Of a DNA stretch of 64,000 nucleotides, positions 34,836 through 48,225 are shown one piece after another; positions within the stretch are counted from its first letter, which is position 1, and every line of letters starts with the position of its first letter. Both the position numbers and the translations under genes were made by a program. Under the pieces are notes generated by a model that made no database searches, had not been told where the DNA came from, and saw nothing but the letters and a program-made list of their open reading frames with translations. Where the stretch lies: positions 117,126,542 to 117,190,541 of the forward strand of contig OW121743.1 in NCBI GenBank assembly GCA_933228675.1, read 5' to 3'. Origin of the DNA: Stomorhina lunata (lineage: Eukaryota; Arthropoda; Insecta; Diptera; Rhiniidae).

Positions 34836-35875
34836 TGCTAAGACATAGACTAAGATACAGACTAAGACGTAGACTAAGACATAGACTAAGACATAGACTA
34901 AGACATAGACTAAGACATAGACTAAGACATAGACTAAGACATAGACTAAGACATAGACTAAGACATAGACTAAGACATAGACTAAGACATAGACTAAGAC
35001 ATAGACTAAGACATAGACTAAGACATAGGCTAAGACATTGACTAAGACATAGACTAAGACATTGACTAAGACATAGACTAAGACATAGACTAAGACATAG
35101 ACTAAGACATAGACTAAGACATAGACTAAGACATAGACTAAGACATAGGCTAAGACATAGACTAAGACATAGACTAAGACATAGACTAAGACATAGACTA
35201 AGACATAGACTAAGACATAGACTAAGACATAGACTAAGACATAGACTAAGACATAGACTAAGACATAGACTAAGACATAGACTAAGACATAGACTAAGAC
35301 ATAGACTAAGACATAGACTAAGACATAGACTAAGACATAGACTAAGACATAGACTAAGACATAGACTAAGACATAGACTAAGACATAGACTAAGACATAG
35401 ACTAAGACATAGACTTAGACATAGACTAAGACATAGACTAAGACATAGACTAAGACATAGACCAAGACATAGACTAAGACATAGACTAAGACATAGACTA
35501 AGACATAGACTAAGACATAGACTAAGACATAGACTAAGATATAGACTAAGACATAGACTAAGACATAGACTAAGACATAGACTAAGACATAGACTAAGAC
35601 ATAGACTAAGACATAGACTAAGACATAGACTAAGACATAGACTAAGACATAGACTAAGACATAGACTAAGACATAATAGACTAAGACATAGACTAAGACA
35701 TAGACTAAGACATAGACTAAGACATAGACTAAGACATAGACTAAGACATAGACTAAGACATAGACTAAGACATAGACTAAGACATAGACTAAGACATAGA
35801 CTAAGACATAGACTAAGACATAGACTAAGACATAGACTAAGACATAGACTAAGACATAGACTAAGACATAGACTT
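34836..35875. repeat. 12-bp minisatellite (gactaagacata)
   Basis: About 87 head-to-tail copies of a 12-bp unit, nearly perfect, with scattered single-base variants and one 3-bp insertion near 35674. It is not palindromic and has no ctatag core, unlike the arrays around it. Because 12 is a multiple of three, one frame stays open as Arg-Leu-Arg-His repeats, for 68 codons from 34835. This is a by-product and not a gene. Confidence 0.97.
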
Positions 35876-36960
35876 AATTATAAAAAATTTTCCATAGAAA
35901 ATTTTTCGTTATAAAAATTTTAAGTAATAAAAATTTTTCTATAGGAAAATTTTCATTATAAAAATTTCTCTATAGGAAAATTTTCGTTATAAACATTTTT
36001 TTTTATAAAAAATTTTCGTTATAAAAATTTTTTTATAGAACAATTTTTGTTATTAACATTTTTTTATAGACAAATTTTCTTTATAAAACTTCTTTATAGA
36101 AAATTTTTTGTTAAAAGATTTTTAGTAATAAACATTTTTCTGTAGAAAGTTTTTCGATATAAAAAATTTTCTACAGAAAACTTTGAAAACTTTTCTACAG
36201 AAAACTTTGAGAACTTTTCTATAGAAAAATTTTCGTTAAAAAATTTCTATATGAAATTTAAGTTTTAAAAATTTTTCTATAAAAAATTATAAAACAATTT
36301 TAAGTTAGAAAATTTTTTTTAGAAAATTTTTCGTTATAGAAATTTTTTCTATAGAAAATTTTTCATTATAAAATTTTTTCTACAGAAATTTATTCGTTAT
36401 AAAATTCTTTCTATAGAGAATTTTTCGTTAAACAAATTTTTCTATTGAACATTTTTCGATATAAAAATGTTTCTATAGAAAATTTGTCTAAAGAAAATTT
36501 TTCGTTATAAAATTTTTTCTATAGAAAATTTTTCTTATAAAAGTTTTTCTATAGAAAATTTTTGCTTATAAAAATTTTTGTTTATAAAAATTTTTCTATA
36601 GAAAATTTTTGGTTATACAAATTTTTCTATAGAAAATTTTTTGTTACAAGAATTTTTCTATTCAGAATTTATGTTATTAAAATTTTTCAATAAAAAACTT
36701 TTCGTCGTAAAATTTTTCTGTAGCAAATTTTTCTATATAAAATTTTTATAGACACTTTTTTTGACATAAATATTTGTTAGATGTAAAATTTTCTTTTGAA
36801 AATTTATAGAAAATAGAACAATGTTTTTCTATAAAAAATATTTCCTTAGAAACTATTTCTATAAAAAATTTTTCTATTGAAAAGATTTTAAAAGTTTTTG
36901 TAAAGACTTTCTATAGAAAAAATTTTTGTAGGAAATTTAAAAAAAAATTGTCTATAGAAG
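35876..36960. repeat. Degenerate 31-bp satellite (cgttata linker)
   Basis: Poorly ordered relatives of the units in 28315-33345 (cgttataaaaatttttctatag), with many indels. It abuts the 12-bp minisatellite directly. Confidence 0.8.
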
Positions 36961-37667
36961 GTCGATTTTGATCAGTGTAACAGAAAAACTGTCAATAAAA
37001 TATTTAAGAGGAGTGTGATCGAAAATGTTGTAAAAAAGGTTTTTCTGTTTTCAAACATTTTTGAATATGTTCCTGCTAATTTTTGTAATTTTATATTAAT
37101 ACTTAAAGTATTAAACTATTAATTTGTAACATGACATCAGGATTTTCCAACATATTACTTAAGTTGTATTCAACAAAATTTCTTGTCATTTTATGAGACA
37201 GCAGCAATGACTTTCCAGCAAAATAAAGGGAAAATTTTTCAAAACCAAGTGAAAAGCTTTTATATTCAAACTAAAATTTTCTACATTATAAAATGTCAAA
37301 TGCTAGAAAAATACTCTAGTGATGTTGCAGTTTTTTTTTTTGTTTGTGAACAATAAGATAAACTTTTAACTTGTCCTCATTCCTTCGCTCTTTAGCAAAA
37401 TGAAAAGTGATTACTCTGCGTTGACAGTTTTTTCAGTAAATTTATTACTTTAGCTCCAGAGCAGGAGGCGTCTTATCAATTTGGTATATTTTAATTAGAT
37501 TTGACTTTGTGATTTTTTTCTATGTATTTTTTGTTGTTGCTGACACTTTTTCATTTGCTTTTAACTAGAGTTTTTTTTAGTTCCTTGTCATGTTCAGATT
37601 GTCGAGAAATAAATTGAATACAGTGGGAGAGATTCAAGTTTTTTAAAAAAACAGAGACCAAATCGTG
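36961..37667. other. Unique spacer
   Basis: AT-rich. At about 37380-37396 a pyrimidine-rich tract ending in ctttag precedes caaaatgaaaagtg, a short 17-codon frame. A weak gtaaat donor follows at 37432. This is too slight to call an exon. Confidence 0.4.
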
Positions 37668-37963
37668 GCATTTGATATCAATCGAAAACTCAGACTTTTA
37701 AGCCAATTTTGTATGACATACCTTAGGGATTTTCAAAATAAATTATTTTGCAAAAAGTTTAATAAAACTTGTTTCTTATGCGTTTGTTTGTCAAAATATT
37801 TACTTTAAATGAAATTCTTTGACTATCAGGAAACTTTTGACAAAAAATTTGCAATTTAGTGAACCATATACATACATATGTACAATATGTAATATTTTTT
37901 TGATTATCCTAAAACTATGCTACATAAATATTTCTGAAATATACTTATGTCGATATCGAATGC
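37668..37963 (+). mobile_element. ~296-bp TIR (MITE-like) element, copy 2
   Basis: The left end gcatttgatatc (37668-37679) and right end gatatcgaatgc (37952-37963) are inverted repeats with one mismatch. The inverted similarity may continue outward (aaatc on the left, gattt on the right). The interior matches the reverse complement of 22349-22647. There is no coding capacity and no clear target-site duplication. Confidence 0.65.
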
Positions 37964-37974
37964 GTGATTTAGCC

Positions 37975-38105
37975 TCAGATCGAGAACATAGATTAAAACA
38001 TAGTCCTAACATGGACTTAGACATAGACTGTGTAATATACTAAGCCATGACTTAGACAAAGGCTCAAATAAAACTTTGGAGACATAGACTGAGATATCGT
38101 CTTAT
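37975..38105. repeat. Relics of the 12-bp minisatellite
   Basis: Fragments such as gaacatagattaaaacatag, gacttagacatagactg, gccatgacttagacaaagg and gagacatagactgagat are diverged forms of the gactaagacata unit, lying 2.1 kb beyond the main array. They look like an older, unhomogenised part of the same minisatellite, now separated from it by AT satellite, unique DNA and the TIR element. Confidence 0.6.
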
Positions 38106-39534
38106 CTTTCATATATCACATTTTAGATCAATTTTTTTTGTTTTCTGCCCACTGTGTTTATTGCACACTTACACAAACTCACCAAAAACCGCATTTTTTT
38201 ATAATTTTTCCGTTAGTGCATGTGAGTATTTGATGATACGTGTTTTTTCCAGCTAAAAGCTGTGAATTAAGTCATTGATAGACTAACACAGATGTGTTGA
38301 GTATAGGGCGGATATTGTCGTTATGCGTTGGATACAAGTATAGTTACAACAAAAACACTGATGTTGCACTCCTGATTGTTATTGTTTTTAATTACAGCGG
38401 AGGCGGAAAAAATTTCAGCGAATTTATTTTGCATGATAAAATAAGGCGAAAATAATGCAATTAAATGTAAACGTTTTACACAAAACAAAAACGTTATTAT
38501 TATCTTATCACCCTCAATTTATGTTAAATTTGTAAATTAATTTAAGTGAAATATAAAAGGGGCAAGAACATATAGTAAATCAAAACCGGTCATATGTTAC
38601 CTTACATAAGGATATTTTGGAGGAGGTTTTATATAGGTCTAAGACAAAAATGTGAACCTTTTAAGATGCCTATGTTTAGTCTGGGTTTAAATATGAATAT
38701 GAGTTCATAAACTGAACATGAGTTCATAAACTGATTAAAGTATTTTTTTAAAGTGATTTCAATCTATTCCGTTTTTACTATAAAATTCCTTAATTACAAT
38801 GATTTTTCAAGTTTGTTGTATATTAATATGAAACTAAAATTTTAATTAGTTTTCCTATACTCACACCGAACCAACCACATTCCCTTGACAACATGAACTC
38901 CACAAATTGCCAATGAAATGAACACTTTCAACCCTGCCACAAAATATTTATAGTAAAATGAAATCAAACACCAAATTACAAGTACAAAATGTGAACTTTG
39001 AAACGCCAAAGCTCATCATATTCGCCACACATGACCCTGTATAACATCATCTCATCACATCGCATCACATCATTCCACAGCTCATCATCTCGGATTTGTT
39101 TTCAATTTGAACATGTTCATTTCTTCAATCATAAATTTCTGCTAGATTATTAAATTTATCTGGTAATTTGTAGATTTTACAAAAAAAAAAAAACAAAATT
39201 GTAAAATTATAACCCTGTATTAATAAAGATAAAGTTGTTGATGGTCGGTCGTTGTTGCAGCTGTTCATGATACAAGTATGAACGAACTCATTTTTAGTTT
39301 GAGTTTAATTTGGCAATTATCTTTTTTTCTGTTTCATCATCTACCATGTATATGATTGGGGAAAGAGTAGCAATGATACTTTGGTTTCATACAAAAAATA
39401 AGCTTTATAAGGGTTATATACCTAAAAAGAGCATTTTAGTACTTATAGCATAATTGTGGTACTTAAAATGGTCCTTTTAGTACTTACAGCTTTTATTACA
39501 AAAATTTGAATTTTACTACGCAATCACAATTTTA
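38106..39534. other. Unique spacer
   Basis: This includes GC-richer tracts at about 38285-38420 (with gggcggat and an acceptor-like attacag followed by cggaggcgg at 38397) and 38870-39110, which contains a degenerate catcatctcatcacatcgcatcacatc microsatellite-like run near 39040-39075. No exon or element could be established. Confidence 0.5.
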
Positions 39535-40635
39535 TAGCAATTTTTTTTAAATTGTCCTACTTTTATAGAAAATTTTTCAAAAATTTTTTATTATTATAGG
39601 AAATTTTTCAAAAATTTGCTATTTTTATAGGAAATTTTTCAAAAATTTCCTGTTTTTATAGGAAATTTTTCAAAAATTTGCTATTTTTATAGGAAATTTT
39701 TCAAAAATTTGCTATTTTTATAGGAAAATTTTTAAAAAATTTGCTATTTTTATAGGAAATTTTCGAAAATTTACTATTTTTATAGGAAATTTTTAAAAAA
39801 TTTACTATTTTTATAGGAAAATTTTCAAAAATTTACTATTTTTATAGGAAATTTTTCAAAAATTTACTATTTTTATAGGAAATTTTTCAAAAATTTCCTA
39901 TTTTTATAGGAAATTTTTCAAAAATTTCCTATTTTTATAGGAAATTTTTCAAAAATTTCCTATTTTTATAGGAAATTTTTCAAAAATTTCCTATTTTTAT
40001 AGGAAATTTTTCAAAAATTTCCTATTTTTATAGGAAATTTTTCAAAAATTTCCTATTTTTATAGGAAATTTTTCAAAAATTTCCTATTTTTATAGGAAAT
40101 TTTTCAAAAATTTCCTATTTTTATAGGAAATTTTTCAAAAATTTCCTATTTTTATAGGAAATTTTTCAAAAATTTCCTATTTTTATAGGAAATTTTTCAA
40201 AAATTTCCTATTTTTATAGGAAATTTTTCAAAAATTTCCTATTTTTATAGGAAATTTTTCAAAAATTTCCTATTTTTATAGGAAAATTTTCAAAAATTTC
40301 CTATTTTTATAGGAAATTTTACAAAAATTTCCTATTTTTATAGGAAATTTTTCAAAAAATTCCTATTTTTGTAGGAAATTTTTCAAAAATTTCCTATTTT
40401 TATAGGAAATTTTTCAAAAATTTCCTATTTTTATAGGAAATTTTACAAAAATTAACTATTTTTATAGGAAATTTTTTTTGGGAAATTTTTAAAAATGTCC
40501 AATTTTTTTGGGGAAATTTTTCAAAAATTTCCTATTTTTTAGGAAATCTTTCAAAAATTTCCCTTTTTTTTGGGATTTTTTTCCAAATTGGAAATTTTTT
40601 TTTTAAATTTACTATTTTTTTACAAAATTTGCTAT
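39535..40635. repeat. 31-bp perfect-hairpin satellite (cctat/atagg)
   Basis: Each 31-bp unit is one spacer C plus a 13-base arm (AAAAATTTCCTAT), a TTTT loop and the complementary 13-base arm. Thirty of the 31 bases are therefore in one perfect stem-loop. The section 39890-40430 is very homogeneous. Flanks are diverged, with tctat or tgctat in place of cctat. Confidence 0.93.
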
Positions 40636-41730
40636 TCTTTGGTTTACCGGAATACCCCTTGGTTTTCAACACCTTTTTTGTTTGTGGCATTATTGATGCG
40701 AATGTTTAACTGCAAATGTTTCTAATTTGCATTGAGCATTAAATGCAGCTCAAATTCAAATACTAATTAGTTATTCAAAGCAAAAATAGTCAATGGCAAA
40801 AGTTTTTCATTTCAATATTTCCAAGAATTTTCTTTTTTAGCAAAAATTCCGCAAATATTCATTTCAGTAGTTTAAGCAGAAATAAAACACATTCTAATAA
40901 GCTTAGCTGAAAATTAGTTACGAACTGTCAAGAAAAATCTATAAACCTTGTACAATTACTTTTGTTAATTACTGTAGCTCTCAGCAACTCTGGGTAATAA
41001 AAAAAATTTACACATGAACTATTTGTTCTTTGTTGTTTCACATCACATGAGGCAGGGAAGAAGGAGGAATGTTTCCGTATGTTATAGAAATGGTTTTTGG
41101 TTTTAGTAAAGACCACTGACCACTGATTAAGGTTAGTTTGCAACCATGTAGCTACAATTTGAACAGATGGATAGAAGATAACTTAACATCTACATATGTA
41201 TATGTGAAAATACATTAGTATTTGAATGTATTTCAGTCGAATATCTAAAACCACTGAAAGATACTAAATTAGTTCCAGAAGGAGTGTTAAAAGCATGTCC
41301 GTCCGGCTGTCTGTCTATTTAAATAATATCTGTGACTACTCGGAAACACAAGGACATTTATATTATATTTCCAAGAAAAGTATAAAAATAAACTCGTGCA
41401 GGATATAACTTATACAATTCAAAACATAGAAGTGAAAATATTTGAATTTAATTTAATATTATCAAATTTCAGTCTTATACTATTTTCTGTATTATTATAA
41501 TTATTTCTATGAATTTTTGGGTACTTTGTTTAAATTTCGTAGTCGATTGAGTTTGTTCTAGATAATTTTTCATTAGAGTCAAATTTATCATTTTATTTAA
41601 ATTAATCATGTACGAGTGCCTTAAGATTTTAATTATTTTAGAACTATGAGTCGGATGTTTCTAGAAATACAAGTTATTACAATGAACCTTATGTTTAAAC
41701 AACAAAAAAATTATTAAAAACTGACAAATT
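40636..41730. other. Unique spacer
   Basis: Between two inverted hairpin arrays. It contains gtccgtccggctgtctgtc at 41297-41315. A 71-codon minus-strand frame (40928-41143) lacks any recognisable domain or splice context and is not called. Confidence 0.5.
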
Positions 41731-42360
41731 TCCTATAAAAATATACAATTTTTAAAAAATTTTCTATAAAAATAAGAATTTTTTGAAAATTTTCCTATAA
41801 AAATAGGAAATTTTTAAAAATTTTCCTATAAAAATAGGAAATTTTTGAAAAACTTCCTATTGCATTGGGAAATTTTTCAAAAATTTCCTATTTCCTATAT
41901 AAATGGGATATTTTTGAAAAATTTTCTTATATATAGGAAATTTTTGAAAATTTTCCTATATAAATAAATACGAAATTTTTAAAAAATTTCCTATATTAAT
42001 AGGAAATTTTTGAAAAATTTCCTATAAAAATATGAAATTTTTGAAAAATTTCCTAAAAAAAATAGGAAATTTTTGAAAAATTTCCTTAAAAAAATAGGAA
42101 ATTTTTGAAAAATTTCCTTAAAAAAATAGGAAATTTTTGAAAAATTTCCTTAAAAAAATAGGAAATGTTTGAAAAATTTCCTTAAAAAAATGGGAAATTT
42201 TTGAAAAACTTCCTATAAAAATAGGAAATTTTTGAAAAACTTCCTATAAAAATAGGAAATTTTTGAAAAACTTCCTATAAAAATATGAAATTTTTGAAAA
42301 ATTTCGTGTAAAAATAGGAAATTTTTAAAAAATTCCTATGAAAATAGAAAATTTAATTAA
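41731..42360. repeat. 31/32-bp hairpin satellite, inverted
   Basis: Units are the reverse complement of those at 39535-40635: loop AAAA, spacer G, arms ataggaaattttt and aaaaatttcctat. Several units carry cctta plus extra A, giving a 32-bp period. More diverged than the other two hairpin arrays. Confidence 0.88.
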
Positions 42361-43600
42361 TTTTTTTTATGATATGGTAGGGCTTAATTGACTTAAAAAC
42401 TTTCTGATTTGTTTTAAAACAATTTCTTTTAATTCCTTCTATTTCATCCATAGGTCATTATTTTCATCGTAAGTCTTAAAATTAATTAATGTTTAAGTTT
42501 TTTAAATTCTATTGATGATTTGCACAAAATACTTTTGTTTAATTTTAGTGACAAACACATAGAACTAAGTCTTATCACAAAATGTTAGACTTAAAGAACA
42601 TTTTGCATTCGGCTTATTTTTAATTCCTGCATGTGCTTTTAATGCCATTGAAAATTCGACTATGACTAAAATCTTAGAACTGAATTTAATTAAGACTCAC
42701 TTGTATTTGGAAGTGTAAATTCTTTAATACTTTGTAATATGACAGAGAAATTTAATCGTCGTACTCAAAAGAAATTTATCAAGCAACGAATAATGTTATT
42801 TTAGCCTGAAAGGATTTGCTGCTCCTACTAGCTTTTACCAGCAAAACAAGGTATTAATAACATTTATGATGCTAAGGCATAATGTATTAAGTGGACTTTG
42901 GAATATGTTGGTTTTACTATAAAATTAAAGTTATAGTTAAATTTAATTTAGTTTCATAACAAAAATTCTTTAAATAGAAATATTTTTAATTTTGTTAAAT
43001 CTAATTAAACGTAACACATAATAATTTTACAAGGATCTAAGATGATATAACATTTAACCTTTGCCACATATTGACAGAGGTTGTCATACATACATATTGA
43101 CTCTATTACATACATCGATGTGTATTTACATATATTTAAAAGAAACAATATTTTGGTATCATGAGCCCAGAAGCAGATCAAAATATTTAAGCCCTGCAAC
43201 AGAAAATTGATGGAATTAAATGAAAATAATTACATTTATTCATCGTTCAAAATGACCAGAATAACAGCAGCAAAATATTTACATATAAATTAAGAAGACT
43301 TTAGTCCTGCATGTCCTTTGCTGTAATATAAATATTACAATGTGTATTTGTGTGTGTGTGTGTGTTAGTCAGTATTTTGAACGTATTGCCTAAATTGAGT
43401 TTGTGGTGCATGAGAGAATAAATAGTTTCTCATTAGGTAAATAATAGAATTAACACAAATAATTTTATTGTTATAACACATACATATGAAGTCGTATAAA
43501 TGGTATTAAAACTAAAGTTAAACGAGTATTAAGTAAACGTTAGACGAACAGAAAAAAAGGTGGATCTTAAATTTTCCAGAAAATAGGAAATTAAAAAAAA
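42361..43600. other. Unique spacer
   Basis: AT-rich DNA with a (TG)n microsatellite at about 43341-43365 and fly-like acatacatacat strings near 43085. A 64-codon minus-strand frame at 43005-43199 is not supported as a gene. Confidence 0.55.
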
Positions 43601-46280
43601 AAATCTGAATTTTTTCAAAAAATTTAAATTTTTAAGGAAAATTTTTAAAGAATAATTTTCTATTTTTAAAGAAAAGTTTTCAAAATTTTTCTATTTTTAT
43701 AGGAAATTTTTCAAAAATGTTCTATTTTTATAGGAAATTTTTCAAAAATTTTCTATTTTTATAGGAAATTTCTCAAAAATTTTCTATTTTTATAGAAAAT
43801 TTCCTATTTTTATAGAAAGTTTTTCAAAAATTTTCTATTTTTATATATTATATTTTTATAGGAAATTTTTCAAAAATTTTCTATTTTTATAGGAAATTTT
43901 TCAAAAATTTTCTATTTTTATAGGAAATTTTTCAAAAATTTTCTATTTTTATAGGAAATTTTTTAAAAATTTTCTATTTTTATAGGAAATTTTTCAAAAA
44001 TTTTCTATTTTTATAGGAAATTTTTCAAAAATTTTCTATTTTTATAGGAAATTTTTCAAAAATTTTCTATTTTTATAGGAAATTTTTCAAAAATTTTCTA
44101 TTTTTATAGGAAATTTTTCAAAAATTTTCTATTTTTATAGGAAATTTTTCAAAAATTTTCTATTTTTATAGGAAATTTTTCAAAAATTTTCTATTTTTAT
44201 AGGAAATTTTTCAAAAATTTTCTATTTTTATAGGAAATTTTTCAAAAATTTTCTATTTTTATAGGAAATTTTTCAAAAATTTTCTATTTTTATAGGAAAT
44301 TTTTCAAAAATTTTCTATTTTTATAGGAAATTTTTCAAAAATTTTCTATTTTTATAGGAAATTTTTCAAAAATTTTCTATTTTTATAGGAAATTTTTCAA
44401 AAATTTTCTATTTTTATAGGAAATTTTTCAAAAATTTTCTATTTTTATAGGAAATTTTTCAAAAATTTTCTATTTTTATAGGAAATTTTTCAAAAATTTT
44501 CTATTTTTATAGGAAATTTTTCAAAAATTTTCTATTTTTATAGGAAATTTTTCAAAAATTTTCTATTTTTATAGGAAATTTTTCAAAAATTTTCTATTTT
44601 TATAGGAAATTTTTCAAAAATTTTCTATTTTTATAGGAAATTTTTCAAAAATTTTCTATTTTTATAGGAAATTTTTCAAAAATTTTCTATTTTAATAGGA
44701 AATTTTTCAAAAATTTTCTATTTTTATAGGAAATTTTTCAAAAATTTTCTATTTTTATAGGAAATTTTTCAAAAATTTTATATTTTTTAGGAAATTTTTC
44801 AAAAATTTTCTATTTTTTAGGAAATGTTTCAAAAATTTTCTATTTTTATAGGAAATTTTTCAAAAATTTTCTATTTTTATAGGAAATTTTTCAAAAATTT
44901 TCTTTTTTTATAGGAAATTTTTCAAAAATTTTCTTTTTTTATAGGAAATTTTTCAAAAATTTTCTATTTTTATAGGAAATTTTTCAAAAATTTTCTATTT
45001 TTATAGGAAATTTTTCAAAAATTTTCTATTTTTATAGGAAATTTTTCAAAAATTTTCTATTTTTATAGGAAATTTTTCAAAAATTTTCTATTTTTATAGG
45101 AAATTTTTCAAAAATTTTCTATTTTTATAGGAAATTTTTCAAAAATTTTCTATTTTTATAGGAAATTTTTCAAAAATTTTCTATTTTTATAGGAAATTTT
45201 TCAAAAATTTTCTATTTTTATAGGAAATTTTTCAAAAATTTTCTATTTTTATAGGAAATTTTTCAAAAATTTTCTATTTTTATAGGAAATTTTTCAAAAA
45301 TTTTCTATTTTTATAGGAAATTTTTCAAAAATTTTCTATTTTTATAGGAAATTTTTCAAAAATTTTCTATTTTTATAGGAAATTTTTCAAAAATTTTCTA
45401 TTTTTATAGGAAATTTTTCAAAAATTTTCTATTTTTATAGGAAATTTTTCAAAAATTTTCTATTTTTATAGGAAATTTTTCAAAAATTTTCTATTTTTAT
45501 AGGAAATTTTTCAAAAATTTTCTATTTTTATAGGAAATTTTTCAAAAATTTTCTATTTTTATAGGAAATTTTTCAAAAATTTTCTATTTTTATAGGAAAT
45601 TTTTCAAAAATTTTCTATTTTTATAGGAAATTTTTCAAAAATTTTCTATTTTTATAGGAAATTTTTCAAAAATTTTCTATTTTTATAGGAAATTTTTCAA
45701 AAATTTCCTATTTTTATAGGAAATTTTTCAAAAATTTTCTATTTTTATAGGAAATTTTTCAAAAATTTTCTATTTTTATAGGAAATTTTTCAAAAATTTT
45801 CTATTTTTATAGGAAATTTTTCAAAAATTTTCTATTTTTATAGGAAATTTTTCAAAAATTTTCTATTTTTATAGGAAATTTTTCAAAAATTTTCTATTTT
45901 TATAGGAAATTTTTCAAAAATTTTCTATTTTTATAGGAAATTTTTCAAAAATTTTCTATTTTTATAGGAAATTTTTCAAAAATTTTCTATTTTTATAGGA
46001 AATTTTTCAAAAATTTTCTATTTTTATAGAAAATTTTTCAAAATTTTTCAATTTTTATAGAAAATTTTTCTATTTTTATAGGAAGATTTTTTATTCAAAA
46101 TTTTATTTAGTTGAAAAATTTCCTTTTGAAAATAGGAAATTTTTTACACATACAATTTTTTAACTGAAAAGTTTAAGATATAAAGTTCTGTGTATAAAAA
46201 ATTTTCGATCTAAATTTTTTTCTATAGAAAAAATTTCGATATAAAATTGTTTTTATAGAACAATTTTTGATATTCAATTA
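43601..46280. repeat. 31-bp hairpin satellite (tctat/atagg), long homogeneous array
   Basis: About 78 units of 31 bp in the same orientation as 39535-40635. They differ from those units by one consistent base: the left arm has tctat instead of cctat. This puts a G opposite T in every stem, which would be a G-U pair in RNA. Only one unit near 45710 has the cctat form. Edges (43601-43860 and 46020-46280) are degenerate and include ctatag-type units. Confidence 0.95.
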
Positions 46281-48225
46281 TTTTAAGTTTAATAATCTTT
46301 GCGGCTGAAATTTGGTTTATTTAAAATGTTAAAGCCTTTTATCTGCTCCTCAATTAATATAAAATGAGTTCTTAGTTTTTAGATTGATGTGGTTGGTATC
46401 TTTCTTAACCCAAAATAAAGGCTCCTTTCTATTTTAAGTTTAAGTTAGAATTTGCAAATGTCATGAAGAAGGATAATAATTAAATATTTATTTCTTACAT
46501 ATGCTTTTGGTGTCTGCAAGAGTTTGTCGGTTTGTATTGCTAGACTTTAGTAGCCTTAACCCAAATGGATATTTAACAATCTACACACAGTAAGATATAA
46601 TAATATAGGTACCAAAACTTCCTGTGGTGGAGTTACCCAAGAAGCAAATTTTGACGATAATAGAATTCAAAATTAAATTTTAAAATATTTAAAATTTTAC
46701 TTGCAATATTAGATATTTTCCATTTTCAATTTTATATGTTTTTATTTTTTGAATTTCAAAGTTTTGCTTATTGGGTTATAGAAAAGGCTGAAATCATTTA
46801 AATTGATGTCTAAAATGATATTATTGTTTGCTATCAAAATCCTCCGACATATGTATCCTATTTTGACACACATACCAAGACATATGCATGTATTTTGCTC
46901 CCAATAAAAACAAGATAAAAAACTTTGTTTGCCATTAAAAGCTGCTATAAAAAGCTTTATCTTTCCAACTAACTCCATCACATGGCTTTTGGTGCTCACA
47001 AACGACTAATAAAGACTCAGAAAAGTTTGTCCGCCTGTTTGTCATTGAGTTTGTCTGTGTGTCTGTCTATTCTTCCGACTGAGGAACTTAGTCAATCACC
47101 TTGAGGTGCAGTAAAACTGTGTAATTGTTTAGTGGTTTTGGAAAGAGAATATCATTTTATCTTCCGACTCGTGGCATATTCTACTACTAACTGTCGGAAT
47201 GACTGACTCTGACTCTGGCTGTTAAAGACTTTTTGATTTTAATTTAACTTTTCTTTAAGAATGTGCTGGAACTATAAACATGTGGGAAATTGTGGTTTTT
47301 ATCACTCAACCACACACACACACTCACACTCAGTCACTTAATAGGAAAAATATTAAATTGGCTGAAGATAAAGGATGGAAATGAAAACAAAAATAAGGAG
47401 TTTTAATGGGATACAAACATGTTAATTAAACAAACATATGGGATATGGTTAATATGTATGTCTGTGTCAAAAATATACAAATTAATGGAAATGTTAATAA
47501 TTATTAACCCATTTATAGTTAACATTGACTATAAATATGTAATTTGTGATATGAAATCTTAGAACTTTTAATAGGAACCTGGTAAAAACTGTGTAAAAAC
47601 TAACATTCATATGTAGATATGTAAGAGTATCTATGCATGTTTATATTGAATTTTTTTTTATAATTTATGAAATATTCTCCATATCATATTATGTTTGAAT
47701 TTTAATATTAAAAGCAGAATTTTCCTAAAATAATTTATTTTAAATATCAAATATTCTATATCCCCATAATGACAAAGACGTGCATGTCAACTAAAGCCCA
47801 CAAAAAATCTAATTTAGACAACTAATTACAGGACAAAATACATATTTACATTGAAAAATTAGATTAAAATTGGCATTTAGTGGAAAAGCTGGCGCAACGT
47901 TTTAAATATTAATACTAAAATTAGAAATAATTTAATATAATTTTGATACAAAATATAACAAATTTTATGAAACTTTTAACCTTTAAAACCGCTTAAATGA
48001 CCACAAAAAAGCCAAAATATGTTGATAGAGAAAAATATAATTAAATATTACTCACAGACCAAATTTAATTATGAAATTATTTAATTAATTTAAATGTCAA
48101 TTAAGTGAAAGTCGGCATCGATTTAATTTTTATTTCCAAATTTGTTGATGATAATGGCAATAAAATTGTGGCAATTTATGGAATTATAAATTTAACCCTT
48201 TTATGCTTCTATGAATTTTTATAAC
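46281..48225. other. Unique spacer
   Basis: AT-rich with a few GC-richer patches. It contains gtccgcctgtttgtc and gtctgtgtgtctgtc at 47028-47068 and a short CA run near 47310-47325. An 85-codon minus-strand frame (46742-46999) shows no family features. No genes are called. Confidence 0.55.

Noticed and set aside
34835..35041. Arginine-rich RLRH-repeat frame
   Set aside because: It is produced by the 12-bp minisatellite and is ended by a single-base variant in the repeat; nothing indicates translation.
37397..37435. Possible small first coding exon (caaaATG after a ctttag acceptor)
   Set aside because: Only about 12 codons before a weak gtaaat donor, with no partner exon in phase nearby.
38385..38460. 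Exon starting after attacag at 38397 (cggaggcgg)
   Set aside because: Frames close within 12-18 codons and no donor follows; the acceptor alone is not enough.
40928..41143. 71-codon minus-strand frame in unique DNA
   Set aside because: No recognisable domain, no splice or start context, and a length within chance range for the number of frames scanned.
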